From Nitrospirales bacterium (GTDB lineage Bacteria; Nitrospirota; Nitrospiria; Nitrospirales; UBA8639), in assembly GCA_021604005.1 (NCBI GenBank), contig BQIV01000017.1, positions 1 through 64,000 on the forward strand: 64,000 nucleotides of DNA, given 5' to 3'. How positions within the stretch are numbered: position 1 is the first letter of the stretch; each line of letters begins with the position of its first letter. The notes below the pieces were generated by a model that was given only the letters and a program-made list of their open reading frames with translations, had not been told where the DNA came from and searched no databases. Below, piece by piece: positions 18,986-26,895 of the stretch. A program made the position numbers and the translations under genes.

Positions 18986-19420
18986 ATGAGATCCACGTAC
19001 CTCAGTATTGCACCGCTCGTGTTCTGCTCGTGTTTATTGGCCTCTCACGCTATGGCCCAAAGTACCCATGGCGACTATTGTGACACCCATCAGGATGATT
19101 TTGGCAAAAATGGAAGACTGACGTTAGAGAATCATAAGAAGATGTATTTAGATGGGGCAGACTGGTGGTTTGACTCAAATACTCGGGAATGGAAAGAATG
19201 GCCATCGAGAAATACGTCTCATAGTTTAGAAGAGTATAAAGACCTGTATCTAAGTGGTCCGGAATGGTGGTCTGACTCCGCGTCTCGACCCCAGGAATGG
19301 CGCGAATGGCCCAATAATTCCATTCAAAAAACATTGGATTGCCACAAGAAACTCCATCTCAATGGTCCTGATTGGTGGTTTGACTCGAACACCCAGGAAT
19401 GGAAACAATGGCCAAACTAA
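18986..19420 (+). CDS. Secreted protein of three Trp-rich repeats
   Basis: A signal peptide (cleavage near SHAMA, residue 24) is followed by three copies of a 34-36-residue unit. Each has a Lys-rich helix-like lead (LENHKKMYLDG, LEEYKDLYLSG, LDCHKKLHLNG), then a core such as PDWWFDSNTQEWKQWPN. The WW pairs fall at residues 60-61, 94-95 and 130-131. Each unit thus carries four Trp. I do not recognise the repeat. Trp-rich surfaces on a secreted protein would suit binding of sugars, peptidoglycan or membranes, but that is inference. Single gene with a good ribosome site. Confidence 0.75.
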   Translation: MRSTYLSIAPLVFCSCLLASHAMAQSTHGDYCDTHQDDFGKNGRLTLENHKKMYLDGADWWFDSNTREWKEWPSRNTSHSLEEYKDLYLSGPEWWSDSASRPQEWREWPNNSIQKTLDCHKKLHLNGPDWWFDSNTQEWKQWPN

Positions 19421-19475
19421 CCTCGTAACACGCTTCACGCTCAAGCGTCGCTTCAGGAACAACGCCTTCAATTTC

Positions 19476-19509
19476 GTTGGAGCTGGTGATCTTCTGAACC
19501 AGCTCCAAC
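19476..19509. terminator. Perfect 12-bp hairpin after the repeat protein
   Basis: GTTGGAGCTGGT (19476-19487) and ACCAGCTCCAAC (19498-19509) are exact inverted repeats around a 10-base loop. It lies 56 bases after the stop of the repeat protein. No T-run follows, so termination would be non-classical; mRNA 3'-end protection is an equal possibility. Confidence 0.45.
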
Positions 19510-19589
19510 CACCTTCTCCACAACATATTTTCTACAATATCCAATCTTCAATTATGTGTTTCTTCCGTCGAGCATCTCCGTTACGATAT

Positions 19590-19665
19590 CGCGAATCCAA
19601 ATACGTTCCAACTGAGGTCGATCAACGAACTCCGCGTAATACACCGTGAACATTAAGGAAGGTTA
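19590..19665. repeat. Dispersed intergenic repeat, copy A
   Basis: Aligns without gaps over about 76 bases to 32699-32774. The first 22 of 23 bases after GCGAATCCAAATA agree except one, and a second block ACGAACTCCGCG falls at the same offset in both. The end of each copy (GGAAGGTTAT versus CGGAAGTTAT) also matches. The origin is unknown. Confidence 0.55.
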
Positions 19666-19807
19666 TGCCCGCCTGGATGACCTGCAGACGATTGATGGTT
19701 CAATCACGAAGGGGCAATCAGTTGACCTGTAGATTCGTCATAACTGAAACGGCTATAACGAAATTCGGTGCACTATCCCCTTCACGCGCTATCATTGATA
19801 CGTCAAA

Positions 19808-21091
19808 ATGCCTGCTGATATTCAGATTGCCATCGTTGGCGCCGGAGCTGCAGGCTTAGCTGCGGCTATCTTCGCCTCCGAAGCCAGGCCAGACCTGCAT
19901 GTCGTGCTCTTCGACAGCGCTCGTTCACTTGGCGCAAAGATTTTAGTATCGGGCGGAGGCCGGTGTAATGTGACGAATGTAGACGTGGCCTCCAAGGACT
20001 TCCATGCGCCATCTCGAATCGTCTCACGCATCTTACAACGATTTACCGAACGTGACACCGTACAATGGTTTGAATCCATGGGCGTCTCTTTGAAACAAGA
20101 ATCCACGGGGAAGATGTTTCCCGTTTCCAATAAAGCTAGAACCGTCCTCCAGGCCCTCCTCCATCGATGTGAGAAGCTCGGTGTGGAAATACGAACACAT
20201 CACCGTATCCAAGGTGTGAGAAAAACCCATAATCACTTTGCTCTTCAAACAGACAAGGGAATATTCACGGCGCAACATATCATTATGGCAACCGGTGGAC
20301 GGTCATTGCCCAAATCGGGATCGGATGGGTCAGGCTGGAACATCATGCACCATCTTGGTCATACAATCACCGAATGTGATCCAGCACTGGTTCCGCTTGT
20401 ACTTTCCGAAGGTTTTTTCCACCAAGATCTCTCTGGGACATCACATGAAGCCACACTCACAACGACCATAGACGGAAAAGTTACCGACCGTCGAACCGGA
20501 AGTTTACTCTGGACACACTTCGGCATTAGCGGCCCGGTTACGATGGATGCTAGCCGATTTTGGGTGAAGGGACATACCCAAGGGGCGGACACAACACTTT
20601 CGATGTCATTTTTTCCAACACAATCATTTGAAGAAGTGGATCGCTGGCTGGTACATGAAGCCGCACATGATCGTCAAACATCACTTATGGCACTCCTTTC
20701 GAAACACCTTCCTCACCGTGTCGCGAAAACATTATGTGCCTACCTCACAATGAACGGTACGTTACCGGTTCCTCCCCATGCTGCTAACAATGCGTGTTCT
20801 GCCGTATCACTCCGTCAACTGTCACGCACCACTCGACGGCGAGTCACCCACGTGTTAACGGGCTTATGTCTTCCCGTTGAGCGAGCCCGTGGATGGAATT
20901 TTGCTGAAGTCACAGCCGGCGGTATACCCTTACACGAGGTCAATGTCAATTCAATGGAATCACGAAAAGTCCCAGGTCTCTATGTCGTTGGCGAAATGCT
21001 TGATTGTGACGGACGTATAGGAGGGTTTAACTTTCAGTGGGCTTGGGCCACTGGTTATATCGCCGGCAGCAAGGTTGGACGAGGGCTCTAA
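19808..21091 (+). CDS. BaiN/YhiN-type FAD-dependent oxidoreductase
   Basis: A 427-residue flavoprotein of the HI0933-like family. IAIVGAGAAGLAAAIFA (about 7-23) binds FAD, LGAKILVSGGGRCNVTN (about 40-56) is the family hallmark, and the C-terminus CDGRIGGFNFQWAWATGYIAG closes the FAD site. Natural substrates of the family are mostly unknown. No membrane segment. Start ATG at 19808 is just before the beta-strand of the Rossmann fold. No partner gene adjacent. Confidence 0.9.
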   Translation: MPADIQIAIVGAGAAGLAAAIFASEARPDLHVVLFDSARSLGAKILVSGGGRCNVTNVDVASKDFHAPSRIVSRILQRFTERDTVQWFESMGVSLKQESTGKMFPVSNKARTVLQALLHRCEKLGVEIRTHHRIQGVRKTHNHFALQTDKGIFTAQHIIMATGGRSLPKSGSDGSGWNIMHHLGHTITECDPALVPLVLSEGFFHQDLSGTSHEATLTTTIDGKVTDRRTGSLLWTHFGISGPVTMDASRFWVKGHTQGADTTLSMSFFPTQSFEEVDRWLVHEAAHDRQTSLMALLSKHLPHRVAKTLCAYLTMNGTLPVPPHAANNACSAVSLRQLSRTTRRRVTHVLTGLCLPVERARGWNFAEVTAGGIPLHEVNVNSMESRKVPGLYVVGEMLDCDGRIGGFNFQWAWATGYIAGSKVGRGL

Positions 21092-21164
21092 CCCCTTGAT
21101 CCTGTGATGTTCTTGACAGGCCTTCCAAATTATACGTAGGATGTCACACAAGGCCTGCATGAAT

Positions 21165-21491
21165 ATGAAACGTATAGTCCATCCTGTCCTCAATCTCACA
21201 CTGTTGGCATGTTTCCTGTTTGTTAGCGGAACACTTACCGTACAGGCCACTACTCACAGCCCACACCACACCGCTCATCATAAGGCCACCACACATTCGA
21301 ATACTATTTGTTCATGGATGTGTGCTGCAGGCCACGTTCTGCAAACCATCGACTTTGAATTACGTGAGCCGGTGCAGACCAATATTGACATTGATCTGCC
21401 CATCCTGACTTCAGTCACAATCGTCTTGTCTCGATATTCCAACCCTCGTGCACCTCCTTCTGATGTTTCCCCAGTTGTAACCTTCTCTTAA
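21165..21491 (+). CDS. Small His-rich secreted protein
   Basis: From the ATG at 21165 the product (108 aa) has a signal peptide (VLNLTLLACFLFVSGTLTVQ) followed by a His-rich stretch, HSPHHTAHHKATTHS, and a CSWMCAAGH segment with two Cys. Such composition suggests binding of a transition metal. It is followed by a beta-barrel gene and a cupredoxin-like gene on the same strand, all exported, so I read them as one functional cluster. I do not recognise the family. Confidence 0.6.
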   Translation: MKRIVHPVLNLTLLACFLFVSGTLTVQATTHSPHHTAHHKATTHSNTICSWMCAAGHVLQTIDFELREPVQTNIDIDLPILTSVTIVLSRYSNPRAPPSDVSPVVTFS

Positions 21492-21620
21492 TTGCAAACA
21501 GAGAGACATGCTTGAGCTCTGTCGGTCAGCGTATTGGACTGCATGCATTCGCCATACGTGACCGTGCAACATCATTATTTATAAATATCTTTTACGCAAT
21601 TCGAAGGAATATTGTTTGTT

Positions 21621-22784
21621 ATGTACCACTATTTAAAAAGATCACATACATGGCGTCAGATACAGCGAACTCTCACACTGGCCTGCGTCCTCTTTTTTAC
21701 CATCAGTAGTAGCAATGGCTTTGCGGCGCTTCTCGATGGCATGTTCGATGGATTCGAAGAATCCCTATCCCAACGGCTTGCGAAGAATGGCGAACAACTG
21801 ACGATCGGAAATTTTTATACTCCAGAACGCGCAGACTCTCACGGCCCGATTGGCATGATGGGCGAGCATACGCACAACACAGGCGAACTGATGTTCTCCT
21901 ACCGTTACATGCAGATGGAAATGAACGGGATTCGAGACGGAACCTCAGGATTATCTCCCATGGACGTGCGTGCCCAAGGCTTTGCCGTGGTTCCCACATT
22001 CATGAGAATGGAAATGCATATGTTCGGCGCCATGTATGGCGTGAACGATACCCTCACGCTTACCGCCATGTTGCCATATCTCCGTAACAAAATGGACCAT
22101 GTCGCTGGCATGCCACTCGGAGCAGCCAAATTTCAGACACGAACGGAAGGAGCCGGTGACTTAAAGATCGGGTCGTTGTGGCGACTCTATGCCTTTGAAG
22201 CACCAAGTATTGGAGCACACCGGTTCCATTTAAACTTCAACGTGAGCTTACCCACCGGCGACATTACGCATAAAGGGACAACCCCACTCGGAGTCATTAG
22301 ACTCCCCTACCCCATGCAACTTGGGTCTGGCACAGTCGATCTTCTTCCCGGCCTTACCTACGGAGGAGCCAAAGGAAATGCCTCTTGGGGATTTCAAACG
22401 CTGGGTACCTATCGAATCGCTAGGAATAAAGCGGGATATTCGAAAGGTGATGCCTATGAAGTTGGCGCGTATGGAGCCTATGCCTGGACAAATTGGATCA
22501 GCAATTCCGTCCGGTTTAGATGGCGGCATTGGTTTGATTACGACGGGCAAGATACCAAAATCACCAGACCTGCGGCTCAACAATTGGTGTTTACCGCAGA
22601 CCCTGATCTTCGTGGCGGAAAACAACTCGATATTATGGGTGGAGTGAACTTCTTATTGCCCGAAGTTCTTGGATTGGAACATCGACTCGGGGTCGAAGGC
22701 GGCGTACCGATCTATCAAAACTTAGACGGGCCTCAACTGGAAACTGACTGGGCCGTGACCGTTGGCTGGCAGGTCATTCATTAA
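21621..22784 (+). CDS. Outer-membrane beta-barrel, phenol-degradation/transporter-like
   Basis: An exported protein of 387 residues. After the signal peptide (ending near SSSNGFA) comes a His/Met-rich stretch, GPIGMMGEHTHNTGELMFSY, and then alternating beta-strands with many Gly, Tyr and Trp to the C-terminus. The pattern VGVNDTLTLTAMLPY-like, VSLPTGDI and FGGVNF-like fits the PF13557 'MetA-pathway' barrel family, often annotated as transporter. The ATG at 21621 has AAGGA upstream; the frame opens at a TTG at 21612. Neighbours suggest a role in metal handling at the outer membrane. Confidence 0.75.
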   Translation: MYHYLKRSHTWRQIQRTLTLACVLFFTISSSNGFAALLDGMFDGFEESLSQRLAKNGEQLTIGNFYTPERADSHGPIGMMGEHTHNTGELMFSYRYMQMEMNGIRDGTSGLSPMDVRAQGFAVVPTFMRMEMHMFGAMYGVNDTLTLTAMLPYLRNKMDHVAGMPLGAAKFQTRTEGAGDLKIGSLWRLYAFEAPSIGAHRFHLNFNVSLPTGDITHKGTTPLGVIRLPYPMQLGSGTVDLLPGLTYGGAKGNASWGFQTLGTYRIARNKAGYSKGDAYEVGAYGAYAWTNWISNSVRFRWRHWFDYDGQDTKITRPAAQQLVFTADPDLRGGKQLDIMGGVNFLLPEVLGLEHRLGVEGGVPIYQNLDGPQLETDWAVTVGWQVIH

Positions 22785-22836
22785 TACCCGGTATACCCAT
22801 GCGGCTGTGGGCTAGGATTGTATAAGGAGCATGATC

Positions 22837-23643
22837 ATGAATGCGAGATACATAATTTGGGGCAGTATCCTCTTGGTAAGTCTTGGGGCATGGAACCCGA
22901 CATTTGCCTATGAGACAACCGAAGTAGTCAATCCAGGCACACTCAGAGGTCATGTGAATTTTGAAGGGAAAATCCTAGCCCCACGCACATTTACCGTACA
23001 AAAAAATCCGGAAATTTGTGGTGAAACACGGTCGTTAACCAAAGTGTCTGTGAACGATGGAAAATTACAAGGAGCCGTCATTGCCCTCGAAGGCATCACG
23101 CACGGCAAAGCATTTGAAGAAACCCATCTACGAGCCAATCTCCCTGGACAGGGAGAATTTTACTACCGTGCAGGCAAAACCCTCAATCTTGAAGTACGGA
23201 CCAAAAATTGTAATTTTGGGCCATTTACTGGCGTGCTCGCTCGAAATGAACCCATTCAATTTACCAATCACGATTCAATCAAACACACACTTCACACCTA
23301 TGTGTTGCGTGGGAAGACGGCAAAAATTCTGAAAACCGTTCATAATCGAGGCATCCCTCCCTCAGGAACTCTCCAGGAAACATTTACGCACAAGACGTTA
23401 AAGAAACCTGGTGTCGTCGCTATTACCTGCGATCGGCATGATTTCATGGAGAATTGGCTGTACGTCGCCGACTCTCCATATTTTGCAATTTCGGATGAGC
23501 AGGGGCAGTTCACCATCGACCAAATACCTCCAGGAACTTACACTATGGTTGTGTGGCATCCAGTTCTTGGATCTCAAGAACACAGGGTGACCATTACCCC
23601 AGAACAGGACTTGGTCCAGAACGTAGAATTCGTCAAACGGTAA
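22837..23643 (+). CDS. Periplasmic cupredoxin-like / carboxypeptidase-regulatory protein
   Basis: Signal peptide ending near NPTFA, a first beta-rich domain with CGETR, a cupredoxin-like middle (about 140-215: EPIQFTNHDSIKHTLHTYVL and ITCDRHDFMENWLYV), and a C-terminal carboxypeptidase-regulatory fold (FTIDQIPPGTYTMVVWHP). His and Cys placed as HTLH...CDRHDFM look like a type 1 copper site, though I cannot confirm it. AAGGAG at 22824-22829 fits the ATG at 22837 and not the ATG at 22831. A paralogue lies at 34119-34919. Confidence 0.75.
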   Translation: MNARYIIWGSILLVSLGAWNPTFAYETTEVVNPGTLRGHVNFEGKILAPRTFTVQKNPEICGETRSLTKVSVNDGKLQGAVIALEGITHGKAFEETHLRANLPGQGEFYYRAGKTLNLEVRTKNCNFGPFTGVLARNEPIQFTNHDSIKHTLHTYVLRGKTAKILKTVHNRGIPPSGTLQETFTHKTLKKPGVVAITCDRHDFMENWLYVADSPYFAISDEQGQFTIDQIPPGTYTMVVWHPVLGSQEHRVTITPEQDLVQNVEFVKR

Positions 23644-23699
23644 GGCCGATCGAAACATATCTCTGTCGCCAAACAACCGTTCCTCCTCTGGCTATTTTG

Positions 23700-23719
23700 G
23701 CATCAGACCCGTCTGATGC
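23700..23719. promoter_or_regulatory. 20-bp palindrome, possible operator or hairpin
   Basis: GCATCAGAC (23700-23708) and GTCTGATGC (23711-23719) are perfect inverted repeats separated by CC. The short centre fits a dimeric repressor site better than an RNA loop. No T-run follows. Confidence 0.45.
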
Positions 23720-23832
23720 ATAAGGTCAACACGATCCGCGAAACAGTCGTTTCTAGAATGATTCATGTTGACGCAAATCTCCTTACGTGATGGCCAAAAA
23801 TTTCTTCGCGTAGATACATATCTCAAATTCAT

Positions 23833-23890
23833 CGACTATGGTATAGTCGCGAAATCATGATGATGCGAATCCTGCCCATGGCATCATCAT
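23833..23890. repeat. Two adjacent perfect inverted repeats
   Basis: CGACTAT-GGT-ATAGTCG occupies 23833-23849. Eight bases later ATGATGATGC (23857-23866) pairs exactly with GCATCATCAT (23881-23890) over a 14-base loop. Together they could form two stems in the leader of the CBS gene or be protein-binding sites. Confidence 0.5.
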
Positions 23891-23977
23891 ACTATTGATA
23901 TATGCTGAGGCGAACCGTGCCCTCATGCTTTGACACCATCATGCTATCGTGAGAGATATCACCCTACAGGAGGACCT

Positions 23978-24823
23978 ATGAGTACCCTGCCGCCCGCACC
24001 GATTGCCGACTTTATGCAACAAGATCTTGAAACCGTGAGTGAACACACGAGTGCAAAAGAGGCAGCGGCAAAGATGGCCGAACAACGCATAGGGTGCTTG
24101 ATGGTTCACCGAGAAAACTCTGTTGGTGAGCATCCCCCGATTATGGGCATGTTCTCTGAAACCGACTTGGTTCGCAAAGTCATGACCCACGATCACACCG
24201 ATTCCGTAACTCCTGTCTCAAAAATCATGACGACTCCTCTCCATACGATTGCCTCCGATCGTTCCATGCTTGACGCCAGTCATTTCATGGAACAACACGG
24301 CGTCCGCCACCTTTGCGTGGCTGAAGGAGATCAGATCGTGGGGTTAATTTCCATCCGCGACCTCGTGAGGCATTTTGTCTACGCAGATTCAGGCCCGATT
24401 CGCGAACTTGATAATGTCTACCGTCCGTTGAGTGTGCTCATGCGGCGACACATTGAACAGATTTCTGGAGAGGAAACCATTTTCACTGCCGCACAACGAA
24501 TGGCGGAGAAACAAATCGGTGCGTTACTCGTGACAGAAAACTCAGCCATGATCGGCATTGTGACGGAACGGGATTTGATTCAGAAGGTCATGGCGTTCAA
24601 TCACGATCCCAAGCACGTTCTTGTCAGTGCAACGATGAACCAACCACTCATTGATATCGATATCAACAGAACGGTTCACGACGCCAGCGACTTAATGGCG
24701 GAAAAATGGATCCGCCACTTACCGGTCACAGAAAATGGCCACATTGTCGGAATACTTTCCGTCAGAGACCTCATACGAATGGTTGCCCTCAGAGATCGCC
24801 CAAGATTTTTACGGCAACAATAG
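23978..24823 (+). CDS. Protein of four CBS domains
   Basis: A 281-residue cytoplasmic protein made only of CBS repeats. Each pair has the pattern of a helix, GCLMV/GALLV-type strand and a 'xxTERDLI/SxRDLV' ending: FSETDLVRKVM, SIRDLVRHFV, TERDLIQKVM and SVRDLIRMV. CBS pairs bind adenosine nucleotides and sense energy state. No catalytic domain is attached, so it probably acts on a partner. The ATG at 23978 follows AGGAGG by four bases. Confidence 0.88.
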   Translation: MSTLPPAPIADFMQQDLETVSEHTSAKEAAAKMAEQRIGCLMVHRENSVGEHPPIMGMFSETDLVRKVMTHDHTDSVTPVSKIMTTPLHTIASDRSMLDASHFMEQHGVRHLCVAEGDQIVGLISIRDLVRHFVYADSGPIRELDNVYRPLSVLMRRHIEQISGEETIFTAAQRMAEKQIGALLVTENSAMIGIVTERDLIQKVMAFNHDPKHVLVSATMNQPLIDIDINRTVHDASDLMAEKWIRHLPVTENGHIVGILSVRDLIRMVALRDRPRFLRQQ

Positions 24824-24887
24824 CGAATCACTTTCGGTCTTCATTCTACACAGCTCATTACGTCATGATGTGTGAATAGGGTTTTCT

Positions 24888-26696
24888 ATGGCAGCGCTTA
24901 TTTACGGACAGAAACTCTCAAAAGCCTTCGGCGTGAAACAGTTATTTCATGATTTAACGCTTGGCGTCTCAGAACAAGATCGCATCGGCATCATCGGTCC
25001 CAATGGATCAGGCAAAAGCACCCTTCTCAAGATTTTTGCCGATTTCGAACAACCGGATGATGGAACCATCACTCGACGCCAGCATCTTCGAATGGCTTAT
25101 GTTCCACAACAACCGGAATTTACACCAGGATCGACAATCATAGAAGAAATGGAACATTCGGCCATTGACTCTGGCATGGAGAGCACTGAAACTGTGGTTC
25201 GTGTGCAAGAGATTTTAGGAAAGACTGGATTTGAGGATGGGGATCAACCCGTTGCGCCATTATCCGGCGGTTGGCGAAAACGGCTGGCGATTGCCTGCGG
25301 CTTTGTCCAAGATCCGGACATCATGTTGCTGGATGAACCCACGAACCACTTGGATCTGGAAGGCTTGCAGTGGTTAGAACACATGATGTCACAAGCACCA
25401 TGGCCATGGATCATGGTCAGCCATGATCGGTGGTTCCTTCAACATGCAACCAACAAAATTGCGGAAATCAACACACGATACGTCGATGGCCTTTTGCTAG
25501 TCACGGGCACCTATGATCAATTCCTGCGGCAACGCGAAGAACATCATCACACTCAAAATCAACAAGCTCAAGCATTGGCCGGGAAAGTCCGTCGTGAGGA
25601 AGAATGGCTTCGCCGTGGCCCCAAAGCACGAAACACTAAGGCCAAATATCGCATCGATTCCGCACATGCACTTCAAGCCGAATTCGCGGAAACCGCCACA
25701 CGTCTCCGACAGGAAGAGACGACAATCGACTTCGTCGCATCGGGACGCCGCACCAAGCAGTTAATTGAGGTTACGGACGTTTCAAAATCCTTTGGACCAT
25801 GTAGGCTCATCCACAATCTTGAGCTTTTGCTTTCACCGGGAATGGCCATGGGCGTCGTCGGGCACAACGGCTCTGGAAAGTCCACCTTGCTCAAACTCCT
25901 CGCAAAAGAACTTGCTCCCGATCACGGCACCGTTCGACATGCTGAAAACCTCAAAATTGTCTACTTTGATCAAAACCGTGCGCAACTTGACCCGGAAAAA
26001 ACTTTACGACGAACGTTGTCGGATACGGGGCAGTCCGTGGAATACCGTGGAAACACCATTCATATCACCGGTTGGGCCAAACGCTTTCGATTTCAACCTG
26101 AGCAGTTGGATCTCCCGACACGACTCCTCTCTGGTGGCGAACAGGCCCGAGCCGTTATCGCACGCCTGATGTTACAACCAGCCGATGTGTTGATTGTCGA
26201 TGAGCCGACCAATGACCTAGATATCCCTACCCGAGAAACGCTAGAGGAAAGTTTGCTGGAATTTTCTGGAGCTTTGGTCCTGGTTACGCATGACCGTTTT
26301 ATGCTCACGAAAGTCTGTACGCAATTTATCGGACTAGACGGGCATGGCGCATACGGGCTCTTTGCCGAATATGAACAATGGGAATCATGGCTTCGAAAGA
26401 AAAAAGCGAAAAAACAAAAAAACAAAACCCTGGCGATAACAGGAGACGAAACATCCACACCAAAAGTTAAAGCGAAAAAGCTATCCTTTAAAGAGCAGAA
26501 AGAATACGACGCCATGGAGTCTCGAATCCTCAAGGCTGAAACCTCACGTGACTCCTGGCTTGCCCAAACGGAAGATCCCGACGTCGCATCTAATCACGTG
26601 AAATTGCAGGAAGCTTACGACAAACTTAAAGCGGCCACACAAGTCGTCGAACAGCTCTACGCACGATGGGCTGCGTTAGAAGCTAAAAAATCATAA
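24888..26696 (+). CDS. uup: ABC-F ATPase, Uup type
   Basis: Two ABC ATPase domains in one soluble chain: Walker A GPNGSGKS (about 42) and GHNGSGKS (about 325), signatures LSGGWRKR and LSGGEQAR, Walker B MLLDEPTNHLD and LIVDEPTNDLD. No membrane part. The C-terminal Lys-rich linker and coiled coil (about 505-602, SFKEQKEYDAMESRI) mark the Uup branch, linked to ribosome function and structured DNA. Length 602 fits. It lies 64 bases after the CBS gene but without a shared role that I know. Confidence 0.9.
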   Translation: MAALIYGQKLSKAFGVKQLFHDLTLGVSEQDRIGIIGPNGSGKSTLLKIFADFEQPDDGTITRRQHLRMAYVPQQPEFTPGSTIIEEMEHSAIDSGMESTETVVRVQEILGKTGFEDGDQPVAPLSGGWRKRLAIACGFVQDPDIMLLDEPTNHLDLEGLQWLEHMMSQAPWPWIMVSHDRWFLQHATNKIAEINTRYVDGLLLVTGTYDQFLRQREEHHHTQNQQAQALAGKVRREEEWLRRGPKARNTKAKYRIDSAHALQAEFAETATRLRQEETTIDFVASGRRTKQLIEVTDVSKSFGPCRLIHNLELLLSPGMAMGVVGHNGSGKSTLLKLLAKELAPDHGTVRHAENLKIVYFDQNRAQLDPEKTLRRTLSDTGQSVEYRGNTIHITGWAKRFRFQPEQLDLPTRLLSGGEQARAVIARLMLQPADVLIVDEPTNDLDIPTRETLEESLLEFSGALVLVTHDRFMLTKVCTQFIGLDGHGAYGLFAEYEQWESWLRKKKAKKQKNKTLAITGDETSTPKVKAKKLSFKEQKEYDAMESRILKAETSRDSWLAQTEDPDVASNHVKLQEAYDKLKAATQVVEQLYARWAALEAKKS

Positions 26697-26895
26697 CTCT
26701 CATACAAGCCATCTTCAAAGAAGAAAAACTTGGTAAGCAGTTAGGCATGAAAAGGCCTGTCCCACCATCTCCACCGATAAATACAAAATTTTTGAATGTG
26801 ATAAGACTCAATATCTGACTCCCATGACACGCAATATATGATCATCGACTTAAAAAATTATCTGGTGCCAGAAACCCGAATACGTATACCTTTAA

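Larger units (their letters stand above)
19421..19807. other. Intergenic region with a perfect hairpin and a dispersed repeat
   Basis: Contains a 12-bp perfect inverted repeat (19476-19509) and copy A of a roughly 76-bp dispersed repeat (about 19590-19665). A short frame at 19665-19859 overlaps the flavoprotein start and is not accepted. Confidence 0.5.
23644..23977. other. Intergenic region with three perfect inverted repeats
   Basis: Three separate perfect inverted repeats occupy this gap before the CBS-domain gene: 23700-23719, 23833-23849 and 23857-23890. No gene is supported. A strong ribosome site AGGAGG (23968-23973) ends the region. Confidence 0.6.

Noticed and set aside
18986-19420. 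Tandem repeats read as a possible CRISPR or satellite array
   Set aside because: The repeat is in-frame coding sequence with diverged copies and no constant direct repeat; it is a protein repeat.
19476-19509. Classic Rho-independent terminator
   Set aside because: The hairpin is perfect but is not followed by a T-run on either strand, so I kept it only as a possible processing or termination structure.
19665-19859. 64-codon frame before the BaiN-type gene
   Set aside because: It overlaps the start of the clear flavoprotein gene in another frame and partly covers the dispersed repeat.
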